From Propionibacteriaceae bacterium (GTDB lineage: Bacteria; Actinomycetota; Actinomycetes; Propionibacteriales; Propionibacteriaceae): DNA of 61,224 bases. The stretch's first letter is position 1, and each line of letters opens with the position of its first letter. The DNA is taken from the NCBI GenBank assembly GCA_030529455.1, contig JAUMWV010000003.1:1-61224 (forward strand), in the 5' to 3' direction. The notes beneath the pieces were generated by a model. The model was not told where the DNA came from. It searched no databases and saw nothing but the letters and a program-made list of their open reading frames with translations. The translations under genes and the position numbers were made by a program. Positions 54,335 through 61,224 of the stretch are shown piece after piece.

Positions 54335-57300
54335 AACTGCGGATCACCCTGCGCAAACCCGACCGGGACGTCAACCTCAGCGTCAGCGTGGACGCCACCG
54401 CGACGGTCGGGGACGTCGCCGCCGCGCTGGGGGCTGCGGCCCCGGACAAGCCCGGCGCGGCCCTCGACCCGGCCAGGACGACGCTGCGGCTGTACGACCA
54501 GGCCGGGCAGGTGGCGCGGGACCTGGAGCCCCAGACCATGCTCGTGGAGTCCGGGCTGCGGTCCGGCAGCGTGGTCATGGTGGCGCCGGTCACCGGCGGC
54601 GGGCCGAACCGGCGGCTGCGGCTGGCGGGCCACGTCCTGGTCTTGGAGGGGCCGGACCGGGGGGCCCGTTTCGAGATCCCCTTCGGGTCGTGCGAGGTGG
54701 GGCGACTACCGGGGATGGCCGTGCGGCTGAGCGACCCGCTGGTCTCGAAACGGCACATGCGGATCATCGCCGGTGACGGTATCGAGGTGCACGACCTCAA
54801 CTCGGCCAACGGTGTCCTGGTGGGTGGCCAGCGGGTGCAGCGGGCCCGGGTGGGGCCCTCCGACGTGGTCGGGATCGGCGACACCGTGCTGCAGATCGTC
54901 CAGCTCCGGCCCCCGCACGAGGACGAGCTGAGCACGGTCGATATCCCCTTCGTCCGCCCGCCGCAGGTGGTGCCGCGAATCCCGGAGACGAAGATCCCGC
55001 TGCCGAAACCCCCGAACCGGAGGGAGCGCCAGCCCTTCCCGATCATGGCGATGCTGGTGCCCCCGCTCATGGGCGTGGTGCTGTTCTACGTCACGAATTC
55101 GCTGCTGAGCATCATCTTCATGGCCCTGACTCCGCTGTTCCTGATCGCGGCGTGGCTAGACGACCGGGTTCGGGTCAAACGGGAGGAGAAGCAGGCGAAG
55201 AAGCGCTACCTGGAGGCGATCGGCGACACCCGGACGCGGCTGCGCCAGGCCTACGACGTCGAGCGGGAGGTGCGGCTGGCTCAGCAGCCCGACGTCGTCT
55301 CGGTGGTGGAGCAGGCACTCACGCTGATGCCCGCGCTGTGGTCGCGTAGGCCCGAGCACGATCAGTTCCTCCGGGTGCGACTCGGTCTCGGCGCCGACGT
55401 GCCGGTGACCGCCCTGAACGCGGACTATGAGGCGAGCGACCAGCCCGAACTCAACCGGCTGGCCGCGGACCTGGTCGAGGAGTTCCGCTGGATTCCCGAC
55501 GTGCCGATCGTGGCCTCGCTGCGCCAGGACGGGTCGCTGGGCATCTACGGCGAACCCGTGACCCTGCTGGGGGTCGCGCACTCGATCGTGGCTCAGCTGG
55601 TGTGCCTGCACTCTCCCGCCGAGGTGGCCCTGGCCTGCCTGACCTCGTCGTCGAATCGGGAGCGGTGGCGTTGGCTCGAATGGCTGCCGCACACCTGTTC
55701 TCCCCATTCGCCCTTGCCGGGGACGCATCTGGCGGCGGACGCGGCGACCTCGGAGGTGCTGCTGGCGAGCATCGAGGGGGTGATCGCCGAGCGCCGGAAG
55801 GAGAACCTGCGGCCGCTGCTGCGCGGCGGCGTCGAGCCGGGGCGGCCGACGGAGGACCCGCCGGTGGTGCCGACGCTGATCCTCCTGGCCGACGGGGCCA
55901 TGGTCGATCATGCGCGCCTCAACCGGGTGGTCGAGGCCGGGCCCGACGTCGGGGTGTACACGGTCTTCGTCGCCGAGCACCTGTCGCAGATCCCGGGGGC
56001 TTGCCGGTCCTTCGTGTCGGTCGGCCCCGAGCAGGGCTACGTCGGTAAGGTCCGGGACGCGCTGAACTACGCGCCGGTGCGGCTGGAGTTGCTGAGCCAG
56101 GACCAGGCGAACCGCATCGGGCGGATTCTGGCCCCGGTGATCGACGCGGGAGTGCCGGTGGACGACGACTCCGACCTGCCGCGCAGCATCTCCTTCGTCA
56201 CCCTCACCGGCCACGAGCTCGCCGATTCGGCGAGCGCCCAGATTGAGCGCTGGCGGGCGAACAATTCCCTCATCGACCGCACCCAGGCGGTCCCCCTGAA
56301 GCAGCCGGTCGCGCTGAGCGCGCTGGTCGGGCAGGGCGCCACCTCGCCGCTCGCCCTGGACTTGCGCACCCACGGCCCGCACGCGCTGGTCGGCGGGACG
56401 ACCGGCGCGGGCAAGTCCGAGTTCCTGCAGGCCTGGGTGCTCGGCATGGCCCAGGCGCTGTCGCCGGACCGGGTGACCTTCCTGTTCGTGGACTACAAGG
56501 GCGGGTCGGCGTTCGCCAGGTGCACCGACCTGCCGCACTGCGTCGGGCTGGTCACCGACCTGTCCCCGCACCTGGTCCGCCGGGCGCTGACCTCGCTGCG
56601 CGCGGAACTGCACTACCGGGAACACCTGCTGAACCGCAAGGGCGCCAAGGATCTGGTGACGCTGGAGAAGGCGGGCGACCCGGAGTGCCCGCCGTCGCTC
56701 ATCATCGTGGTGGACGAGTTCGCGGCGCTGGTCGGGGAGGTCCCCGAGTTCGTGGACGGCGTGGTCGATGTCGGCCAGCGTGGCCGCTCGCTGGGACTGC
56801 ACCTGGTGCTGGCCACGCAGCGTCCGGCGGGGGTCATCAAGGACAGCCTGCGCGCCAACACCAACCTGCGGGTGGCGTTGCGGGTCGCCGACGAACCGGA
56901 CTCCCAGGACGTGCTCGACGACAAACTCGCCGCGCACTTCGACCCGGGGACCCCGGGGCGGGCCGCGGCGAAGACGGGCCCGGGCCGGATCACGCAGTTC
57001 CAGTCCGCCTACCCGGGCGCCAAGACGGTCAAGGACGCCGCGGCGGTGCCGATGGTGGTCGAGGAGATGAACTTCGGTCTCGGGCAGCCGTGGCGGGTGC
57101 CGATGCCCGTGGTCAACACCGACGCGGTGGCCTCCGACATCGACCGGGTGGTGACCACGATTTCGGCGGCTTTCGAGCAGGCGCGGCTGCCGCGTCCCCG
57201 GCTGCCCTGGCAGCCCGAGCTCGCCCCCACCTACGACCTCAACCGGCTCCAGCAGCGCAGGGACGCCGCGCTGGTGCTGGGCGTGGTGGACGACCCGGCC

Positions 57301-58752
57301 AGCCAGACCCAGCGGACCGAGTACTTCTACCCCGACGCGGAGGGCAACATCGCCTACTTCGGGGCGGGCGGCGCGGGCAAGACCACCGCGCTGCGGATGC
57401 TGGCGGTCGCGGCCGCGATCACGCCCCGCTCGGGCGGCGTCCAGGTCTACGGGCTGGACTTCGCGGGCGGCGGCCTGTCGATGCTGGAGCCGTTGCCGCA
57501 CGTGGGGGCCGTCATCCCCGGCGACGACGACGAACTGGTGGCCCGGCTGGTGAAGTTCCTCGCCGAGACCGTCGCGGAGCGGATGGAGCGGTATTCGGCG
57601 GTGCGGGCCACCACGATCACGCAATACCGGGAGGTGGTGGGCAGCCTCGACGAGCAGCGCATCCTCGTCCTGATCGACGGCATGGGGACCTTCCGCAAGG
57701 AATACGAGACCCAGATGCCCCGGCTGGCGGTGTTCGAACGGCTGCAGCAGATCATGGTGGACGGCCGTGGGGTGGGCGTGCACGTCGCGGTCAGCGCCGA
57801 CCGGTTGCAGGCCGTGCCGAACACCATGTTGTCCTCCTTCCAGCGCCGGATCGTGCTCAGGCAGGCCGAGGCCGACGCCTACCTGGATTTCAACCTGCCC
57901 CGCGACGTGCTCAGCCCAGCCAGCCCGCCCGGCCGGGCGATGCAGGTCGGCAACCCGCAGGAGCTTCAGCTGGCGATCCTCGGCGACAACGTCAACTCGG
58001 TGACCCAGGCGCGGCTGATCGAGGGGCTGGCCGAGTTCCTCCGGGGCCAGGAGCGTCCGGAGCCGGTCAGAATCCGCAAACTGCCAGCCGAGATCCCCGC
58101 CTGTGAGGTTCCCCCACAGGTGGCGGGGTTGCCGACGCTCGGCATCGCCAGCGAGACGCTGGGCCCGGTGCCGTTCACCCCGACCGGGGTGATCGTGGTG
58201 GCGGGGGCCCCGCGGTCGGGGCGGACCAATGCGGTCACCTGGATGGCCAGGACGCTGCGCTCCTGGGACCCGTCGTTGCCGATGGTGCACCTGAGCGCGG
58301 GACGCAGCGGGCTGGGCCAGGACGGGCTGTGGCAGCACAGCGCCAGCGGGGAAACCGAGGTGGGCGAGGCCCTGCCGCTCCTGAGCGAGCACGCGGCGCG
58401 GCCCGCGCCGCTGGACCGGCCCGGGATAGCGGTGTTCATCGAGGCCTATGGCCAATTCGTCGACTCGGCTATCGAGTACGAGCTGGCCGACGTGGTGAAG
58501 CAGCTCAGGCGCAATGGCCACCTCGTGGTCGCCGAATCGGAATCCTCGGAATGGCTGTCGGGTGGGCCGCTGCCGCAAGAGGCGAGGAATCAGCGGACCG
58601 GGTTGATCCTGCAGCCGGAGTCCTTCGAAGGGGAGACCCTCCTCCGGGTGGAGACGCCAGCGGTCAAGCCCAGGGAGATGCCGCCGGGCCGGGGATTCTG
58701 GATCGCCGACGGGAAATTCGTGAAGGTCCACATCCCGCTGCTGGACTCCTGA
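54331..58752 (+). CDS. EccC/EssC-like FtsK-SpoIIIE secretion ATPase fused to ubiquitin-like and FHA domains
   Basis: A 1473-residue type VII secretion ATPase. Residues ~1-90 look like a ubiquitin-like YukD/EccD-type domain (KLRITLRKPDRDVNLSVSVD). Residues ~105-195 are FHA (FGSCEVGRLPG, VSKRHMRII, LNSANGVLV). Two membrane helices follow at ~235-275, then three P-loop domains: D1 GGTTGAGKS (688-696) with complete Walker B IIVVDEFAAL (791-800); D2 GAGGAGKTT (1011-1019) with LIDG lacking the Glu; D3 AGAPRSGRTN (1291-1300) with Arg for Lys. Only D1 looks fully competent. Length is close to staphylococcal EssC. WXG100 substrates follow. No EccB, EccD, EccE or mycosin gene is present here. Confidence 0.9.
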   Translation: MKLRITLRKPDRDVNLSVSVDATATVGDVAAALGAAAPDKPGAALDPARTTLRLYDQAGQVARDLEPQTMLVESGLRSGSVVMVAPVTGGGPNRRLRLAGHVLVLEGPDRGARFEIPFGSCEVGRLPGMAVRLSDPLVSKRHMRIIAGDGIEVHDLNSANGVLVGGQRVQRARVGPSDVVGIGDTVLQIVQLRPPHEDELSTVDIPFVRPPQVVPRIPETKIPLPKPPNRRERQPFPIMAMLVPPLMGVVLFYVTNSLLSIIFMALTPLFLIAAWLDDRVRVKREEKQAKKRYLEAIGDTRTRLRQAYDVEREVRLAQQPDVVSVVEQALTLMPALWSRRPEHDQFLRVRLGLGADVPVTALNADYEASDQPELNRLAADLVEEFRWIPDVPIVASLRQDGSLGIYGEPVTLLGVAHSIVAQLVCLHSPAEVALACLTSSSNRERWRWLEWLPHTCSPHSPLPGTHLAADAATSEVLLASIEGVIAERRKENLRPLLRGGVEPGRPTEDPPVVPTLILLADGAMVDHARLNRVVEAGPDVGVYTVFVAEHLSQIPGACRSFVSVGPEQGYVGKVRDALNYAPVRLELLSQDQANRIGRILAPVIDAGVPVDDDSDLPRSISFVTLTGHELADSASAQIERWRANNSLIDRTQAVPLKQPVALSALVGQGATSPLALDLRTHGPHALVGGTTGAGKSEFLQAWVLGMAQALSPDRVTFLFVDYKGGSAFARCTDLPHCVGLVTDLSPHLVRRALTSLRAELHYREHLLNRKGAKDLVTLEKAGDPECPPSLIIVVDEFAALVGEVPEFVDGVVDVGQRGRSLGLHLVLATQRPAGVIKDSLRANTNLRVALRVADEPDSQDVLDDKLAAHFDPGTPGRAAAKTGPGRITQFQSAYPGAKTVKDAAAVPMVVEEMNFGLGQPWRVPMPVVNTDAVASDIDRVVTTISAAFEQARLPRPRLPWQPELAPTYDLNRLQQRRDAALVLGVVDDPASQTQRTEYFYPDAEGNIAYFGAGGAGKTTALRMLAVAAAITPRSGGVQVYGLDFAGGGLSMLEPLPHVGAVIPGDDDELVARLVKFLAETVAERMERYSAVRATTITQYREVVGSLDEQRILVLIDGMGTFRKEYETQMPRLAVFERLQQIMVDGRGVGVHVAVSADRLQAVPNTMLSSFQRRIVLRQAEADAYLDFNLPRDVLSPASPPGRAMQVGNPQELQLAILGDNVNSVTQARLIEGLAEFLRGQERPEPVRIRKLPAEIPACEVPPQVAGLPTLGIASETLGPVPFTPTGVIVVAGAPRSGRTNAVTWMARTLRSWDPSLPMVHLSAGRSGLGQDGLWQHSASGETEVGEALPLLSEHAARPAPLDRPGIAVFIEAYGQFVDSAIEYELADVVKQLRRNGHLVVAESESSEWLSGGPLPQEARNQRTGLILQPESFEGETLLRVETPAVKPREMPPGRGFWIADGKFVKVHIPLLDS

Positions 58753-58786
58753 ACCGGGGCCGGACTGGCATGGTGAATGTTCCCCA

Positions 58787-58815
58787 TTGCAGCCCCGAAG
58801 GGTGCCAATTATCGT
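58787..58815 (+). promoter_or_regulatory. Promoter TTGCAG-N17-TATCGT of the WXG100 gene
   Basis: TTGCAG (58787-58792) and TATCGT (58810-58815) are 17 bases apart. The predicted start is near 58822, about 35 bases before the ATG. The -35 lies in TCCCCATTGC, also found before the first gene of the cluster. Confidence 0.5.
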
Positions 58816-58826
58816 TGTAAACAACG
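58813..58826. promoter_or_regulatory. Palindrome CGTTGT-AA-ACAACG overlapping the WXG100 promoter
   Basis: A perfect six-base inverted repeat with a two-base spacer covers the end of the -10 and the predicted transcription start. This is the position of a repressor operator. Confidence 0.5.
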
Positions 58827-58856
58827 GAGCGGAAAGCAACCCAGAAAGGCAAAACA

Positions 58857-59135
58857 ATGGCGATCACACATGGTATGAATGTCGAGCAGGTCAAGCAGAT
58901 TGCGAATAAGCTGGACCGTGAGGCGCAGCAGATCGAGACCATCATGCAGCACGTCGACAGTCACATCCGGGAAGCCCTGGAAGCCTGGAAGGGCCCGGAC
59001 TCCAAGCAGTTCAGCCAGCTGTGGGAGGGCCAGCATCGCCCCCAGCTGCGCAAGCTGAAGGCCGATCTCGAGAACCTGGCGAAGAAGGCTCGCACCAACG
59101 CCAGCGCTCAGACCTCCACCTCCAGCTCGTTCTGA
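58857..59135 (+). CDS. WXG100-family secreted protein (ESAT-6-like)
   Basis: A 92-residue helical hairpin protein of the standard WXG100 length. The turn motif is AWKGPDS (W-x-G). It has no signal peptide and would leave through the FtsK-like ATPase encoded just upstream. AGAAAGG seven bases before the ATG is a good Shine-Dalgarno. Its start (ITHGMNVEQVKQIANKL) and end (KARTNASAQTSTSS) are mirrored in the next gene's N-terminal domain, so they are paralogues and may pair. A C-terminal YxxxD/E signal is not evident. Confidence 0.92.
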   Translation: MAITHGMNVEQVKQIANKLDREAQQIETIMQHVDSHIREALEAWKGPDSKQFSQLWEGQHRPQLRKLKADLENLAKKARTNASAQTSTSSSF

Positions 59136-59141
59136 GAATTG

Positions 59142-59169
59142 GGGTGCCGGGCGGCTGCGTCCGGCACCC
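59142..59169 (+). terminator. Hairpin terminator after the WXG100 gene
   Basis: GGGTGCCGG (59142-59150) pairs perfectly with CCGGCACCC (59161-59169), followed by ATCTTTGT. It would end most WXG100 transcripts and leave the next gene to read-through or its own promoter. Confidence 0.65.
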
Positions 59170-59204
59170 ATCTTTGTCGATTCAATAACGACGAGATATG
59201 CGAT

Positions 59205-59243
59205 CGAAAATCCCGGGCAGAGCGGATCTTCCCGGGATTTTCG
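59205..59243. repeat. Perfect 13-base inverted repeat between the two WXG genes
   Basis: CGAAAATCCCGGG (59205-59217) and CCCGGGATTTTCG (59231-59243) form a long stem with a 13-base loop. No T-run follows on the plus strand. It may be a second terminator, an mRNA stabiliser or an operator. Confidence 0.6.
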
Positions 59244-59304
59244 GCTGATGGGTCGGTGGTGACGTGACGCGCGGACATAGTTGTTTGGCAGTGAGGAATG
59301 ACTG

Positions 59305-60411
59305 ATGGGGAATATCACCCATGGCATGAATATTGAGACGGTCCGCAGGATCGGGCGGGCATTGCGCAGCGAATCGTCGAAGCTGCGCGGCGTCATGCAA
59401 GAGATCGACCGGCTGGTCGGTTCAACGGGGGGCTCCTGGAAGGGCCCCGACCACGACCAGTTCGCCAAGGAGTGGAACGGCGTCATGCGGGCGCGGGTGG
59501 CGCAGATCGCCCAGCAACTGCTGGACCTGTCGGAGAAGGCGCGCACCAATGCCGACGCCCAGGACCAGACCAGCACCGAGTTCGACGGCGGCGCCGGGTT
59601 CGGCTCGGCCGATGGTGGGCCGTGGAAGTGGGAGCTCACGGACAAGGTCTCGCAGACATGGGAGCGGCACTCCTGGAAGTGGGACTGGAAGTACACCAAG
59701 GGGGCCGAGCTCCCCGATCCCGACGACCCGGGCAAGAAGCCGGGGGATGGCGAGGCTGACGGCTCGGGCAAGAAGCCCGGAGATTCGGATTCCGACGGCT
59801 CGGGCAAGAAGAGGAAGACCGAGTTCAAGATCGCGGAGGTCTCGACCGGCGACAACGTGTGGAACTGGGACCGGACGTGGGGTGACGAGAACGCGAACGC
59901 CACCGTCAAGGCCGATGCCTTGTTCTACGACGCCAAGGCCGGGGTGTCGGCCAAGGACTGGCAGTTCAGCGGCGCGGCCGGTGTTGAAGCCGGTCTGGTC
60001 AGGGCGGGCGTCGACGGCCAGGCCGAATGGGGCGTCCTCGAGGCCAAGGGCAAGGGCGAGGCCTACGTCGGCGGCAAGGCCGACGTCGAGCTCGGGGTCG
60101 GCAAGTCGGGCATCAACGCGGAGGCCGAGGCCTTCGCCGGAGCCCGCGCCTCGGTGAGTGGGTCGGCCGACGTCGCTGGCGTCGGGGTGACCGGAGGGGC
60201 CGAGGGCTGGGCTGGTATCGGCGCCAGCGCGAAGGCCCAGTTCGGCAAGGTGGACGGCAAGTACGGGTTCAAACTGGAGCTTGGTGCGGCCATCGGGATC
60301 GGTGGTAAGGTCTCGATCGGCTTCCAGGTTGACGTTCCCAAGCTGGTGAATTCAGTGAAGGATGGGGCCCGCGCCGTCGGCGACTTCGTCTCGAATCTTT
60401 GGCCATTTTAG
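59305..60411 (+). CDS. WXG100-domain protein with Gly/Ala-rich beta-repeat C-terminus (candidate type VII effector)
   Basis: A 368-residue protein. Residues ~1-90 are a WXG100 domain with SWKGPDH. A tryptophan-rich stretch (GPWKWELTDKVSQTWERHSW) follows, then a Lys/Gly/Asp linker with repeated GSGKKPGD, and a ~215-residue C-terminus of alternating Gly/Ala/Val (VGGKADVELGVGKSGINAEA, GVGVTGGAEGWAGIGA) ending in an amphipathic helix (VPKLVNSVKDGARAVGDFVS). The C-terminus could form beta structure and touch membranes; no enzyme motif is seen. GAGGA eight bases upstream sets the ATG. Effector status is inferred. Confidence 0.75.
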   Translation: MGNITHGMNIETVRRIGRALRSESSKLRGVMQEIDRLVGSTGGSWKGPDHDQFAKEWNGVMRARVAQIAQQLLDLSEKARTNADAQDQTSTEFDGGAGFGSADGGPWKWELTDKVSQTWERHSWKWDWKYTKGAELPDPDDPGKKPGDGEADGSGKKPGDSDSDGSGKKRKTEFKIAEVSTGDNVWNWDRTWGDENANATVKADALFYDAKAGVSAKDWQFSGAAGVEAGLVRAGVDGQAEWGVLEAKGKGEAYVGGKADVELGVGKSGINAEAEAFAGARASVSGSADVAGVGVTGGAEGWAGIGASAKAQFGKVDGKYGFKLELGAAIGIGGKVSIGFQVDVPKLVNSVKDGARAVGDFVSNLWPF

Positions 60412-60420
60412 GTGACAGAC

Positions 60421-60915
60421 ATGACTAACTTCCCGTTGAACATTCTTTTCGAGGCGCCCAGCGACGACTGGGTGCTCGACCCGGACCAGGAGCAGCCGAC
60501 GCTGCTGCTCCGCGGGGACTACCCGAGGTTCCGGCCAAACGTCGTGGTCAGGTCGGCCGAGCTGCGCCCGGGCGTCCCGCTGTCCGACATCGCCGACTAC
60601 CTGGTGGACACGCTGCGGCCGAGCTCGCGGGACGTCGAGGTGCTGGAACGCAGGGACACCAGCGAGGGGGAGGGCACCGGCTATTTCCAGGCGCTCACCT
60701 TCAAGATCAAGGTCGGGGAGGAGGTCTATCCGCTCGGCCAGCTGACGACCCTCTTCGAGGTGGCGGCCGGGGACGCCGGGCGGCGCTGGGCCTACTGGCT
60801 GACGCTGACCGCCCTGCGCGACGACGTCAGGGCAACGTCTGAGGACTTCCAGAAGCTGGTGGCCTCCGCCACCTTCGAGATCCCCGAGCCGCCGACCGAC
60901 GAGTCCGGGCAGTGA
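60421..60915 (+). CDS. LpqN/DUF1795-like small protein next to the WXG effector
   Basis: A 164-residue soluble protein with no signal peptide. The pattern FPLNILFEAPSDDWVL, then VVVRSAELRPG and FQALTFKI with TTLFEVA, recalls the LpqN/PsbP (Mog1-like) fold found in mycobacterial LpqN. AGGTGA overlaps the stop of the effector gene and lies five bases before ATG 60421; GTG 60412 is an alternative. Tight coupling suggests a chaperone, partner or immunity protein for the effector, none of which is shown. Confidence 0.6.
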   Translation: MTNFPLNILFEAPSDDWVLDPDQEQPTLLLRGDYPRFRPNVVVRSAELRPGVPLSDIADYLVDTLRPSSRDVEVLERRDTSEGEGTGYFQALTFKIKVGEEVYPLGQLTTLFEVAAGDAGRRWAYWLTLTALRDDVRATSEDFQKLVASATFEIPEPPTDESGQ

Positions 60916-60921
60916 CGCGGG

Positions 60922-60953
60922 CCGCCCGCCGGGCCGGTTCACCAGGCGGGCGG
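60922..60953. terminator. Bidirectional hairpin between the cluster end and menF
   Basis: CCGCCCGCC (60922-60930) pairs with GGCGGGCGG (60945-60953) in the 42-base gap between convergent genes. It closes the 37.6-60.9 kb cluster. Confidence 0.6.
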
Positions 60954-60957
60954 TAGC

Positions 60958-61224
60958 TCACCCATCGCCCAGCGCGTCCCGCATCGGGACGAACTTGGCC
61001 GCGGTCTCGGCGAACTCGTCGGCGGCGTCGCTGTCGGCGACGATCCCCACGCCCGCGAACAGCCGCAGCTCGTTGGGGCCGGTCAGCTGACCGCAGCGCA
61101 GGGCCAGCGCCCACTCGCCGTCGCCGTGCGCGTCGATCCAGCCGACCGGGCCCGCGTAACGGCCCCGGTCGATTCCCGCGTGGCGGGCGCGGAGCTCGCC
61201 GGCGGGGACCCCCCGGGTGCCGCC
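60958..61224 (-). CDS. menF: Isochorismate synthase, C-terminal part (5' end outside the window)
   Basis: The last 88 residues of a chorismate-binding enzyme. YAGPVGWIDAHGDGEWALAL, then CGQLTGPNELRLFAGVGIV and ADEFAETAAKFVPMRDAL are typical of the isochorismate synthase end, where the GVGIV-ADSD stretch helps bind Mg-chorismate. It provides isochorismate to MenD (31057-32676). Salicylate or siderophore isochorismate synthases share these motifs; the men genes nearby make MenF the better call. Confidence 0.85.
   Translation of the reverse strand, partial: GGTRGVPAGELRARHAGIDRGRYAGPVGWIDAHGDGEWALALRCGQLTGPNELRLFAGVGIVADSDAADEFAETAAKFVPMRDALGDG

Noticed and set aside
55156-58857. A 1233-codon minus-strand frame opposite the secretion ATPase
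   Set aside because: Low-complexity Arg/Gly/Leu composition; the plus strand carries intact Walker motifs. The same reasoning removes the long antisense frames over ppdK (5872-8484) and menD (30874-32739).
60421-60915. Calling the LpqN-like protein an immunity protein
   Set aside because: Adjacency alone is not enough. LpqN-like proteins have other roles and no toxin domain is recognised upstream.

Overview
The window comes from a very GC-rich actinobacterium. Coding third positions are dominated by G and C, GTG and TTG starts are frequent, and ATGA/GTGA gene overlaps are common. The gene content suggests the order Propionibacteriales: actinobacterial bifunctional-type dCTP deaminase, PPDK, class I PPK2, a menE-A-C-D menaquinone locus with menG and menF, a DUF6297 ABC permease, and WXG100/FtsK type VII-like genes. 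The family-level placement is inferred. I see no tRNA, rRNA, CRISPR array, insertion sequence or prophage. No gene-free stretch exceeds 300 bases; the longest are 15761-16029, 9191-9433, 37434-37666 and 5660-5889.

Layout. 1-5659: the start of a DUF45/YgjP-like metalloprotease (minus), a PIG-V-like membrane mannosyltransferase, then a four-gene unit of atypical kinase, 43-residue membrane peptide, P-loop GTPase and GAP1-like protein. 5890-9190: pyruvate phosphate dikinase and ferritin. 9434-14230: an orphan zinc-ribbon/FHA protein, dcd, a CzrA-like sensor with its CDF metal exporter, and deoC. 14285-17577: two divergent secreted cell-wall proteins, a GH73 hydrolase and a CAP-domain protein, with the same C-terminal repeat module. 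17584-23890: an OmpR-type two-component pair, an iron alcohol dehydrogenase, PPK2, and a GHMP sugar kinase paired with a nucleotidyltransferase. 24024-27783: a PEP-dependent dihydroxyacetone kinase operon (dhaK, dhaL, dhaM and a separate Enzyme I-like phosphohistidine protein) and an M23 endopeptidase. 27889-35075: menaquinone genes menE, menA, menC, menD and menG, with a TM0106-type nuclease. 35167-37433: an ABC transporter pair.

37667-60915 is the most remarkable region: 13 plus-strand genes, mostly overlapping. The first half is a giant Ig/Fn3 surface protein, MoxR AAA ATPase, DUF58 and transglutaminase-like protein, as in the PFNA cluster described in Bifidobacterium. It runs directly into an RDD-FHA protein, PP2C phosphatase, zinc-ribbon FHA protein, Ser/Thr kinase, FHA-HTH protein, a fused ubiquitin-like/FHA/FtsK-SpoIIIE secretion ATPase, two WXG100-family proteins (one with a long Gly/Ala-rich C-terminus) and an LpqN-like protein. 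The likely reading is a phosphorylation-controlled, minimal type VII-like secretion system physically merged with a PFNA-type surface module. The menaquinone gene menF resumes at 60958, so the cluster lies between men genes.

At least 11 genes that begin transcription units have a TANNNT box exactly 6-7 bases before the start codon and no Shine-Dalgarno. This indicates widespread leaderless transcription. Genes inside operons and in the 37-61 kb cluster generally carry Shine-Dalgarno sites.
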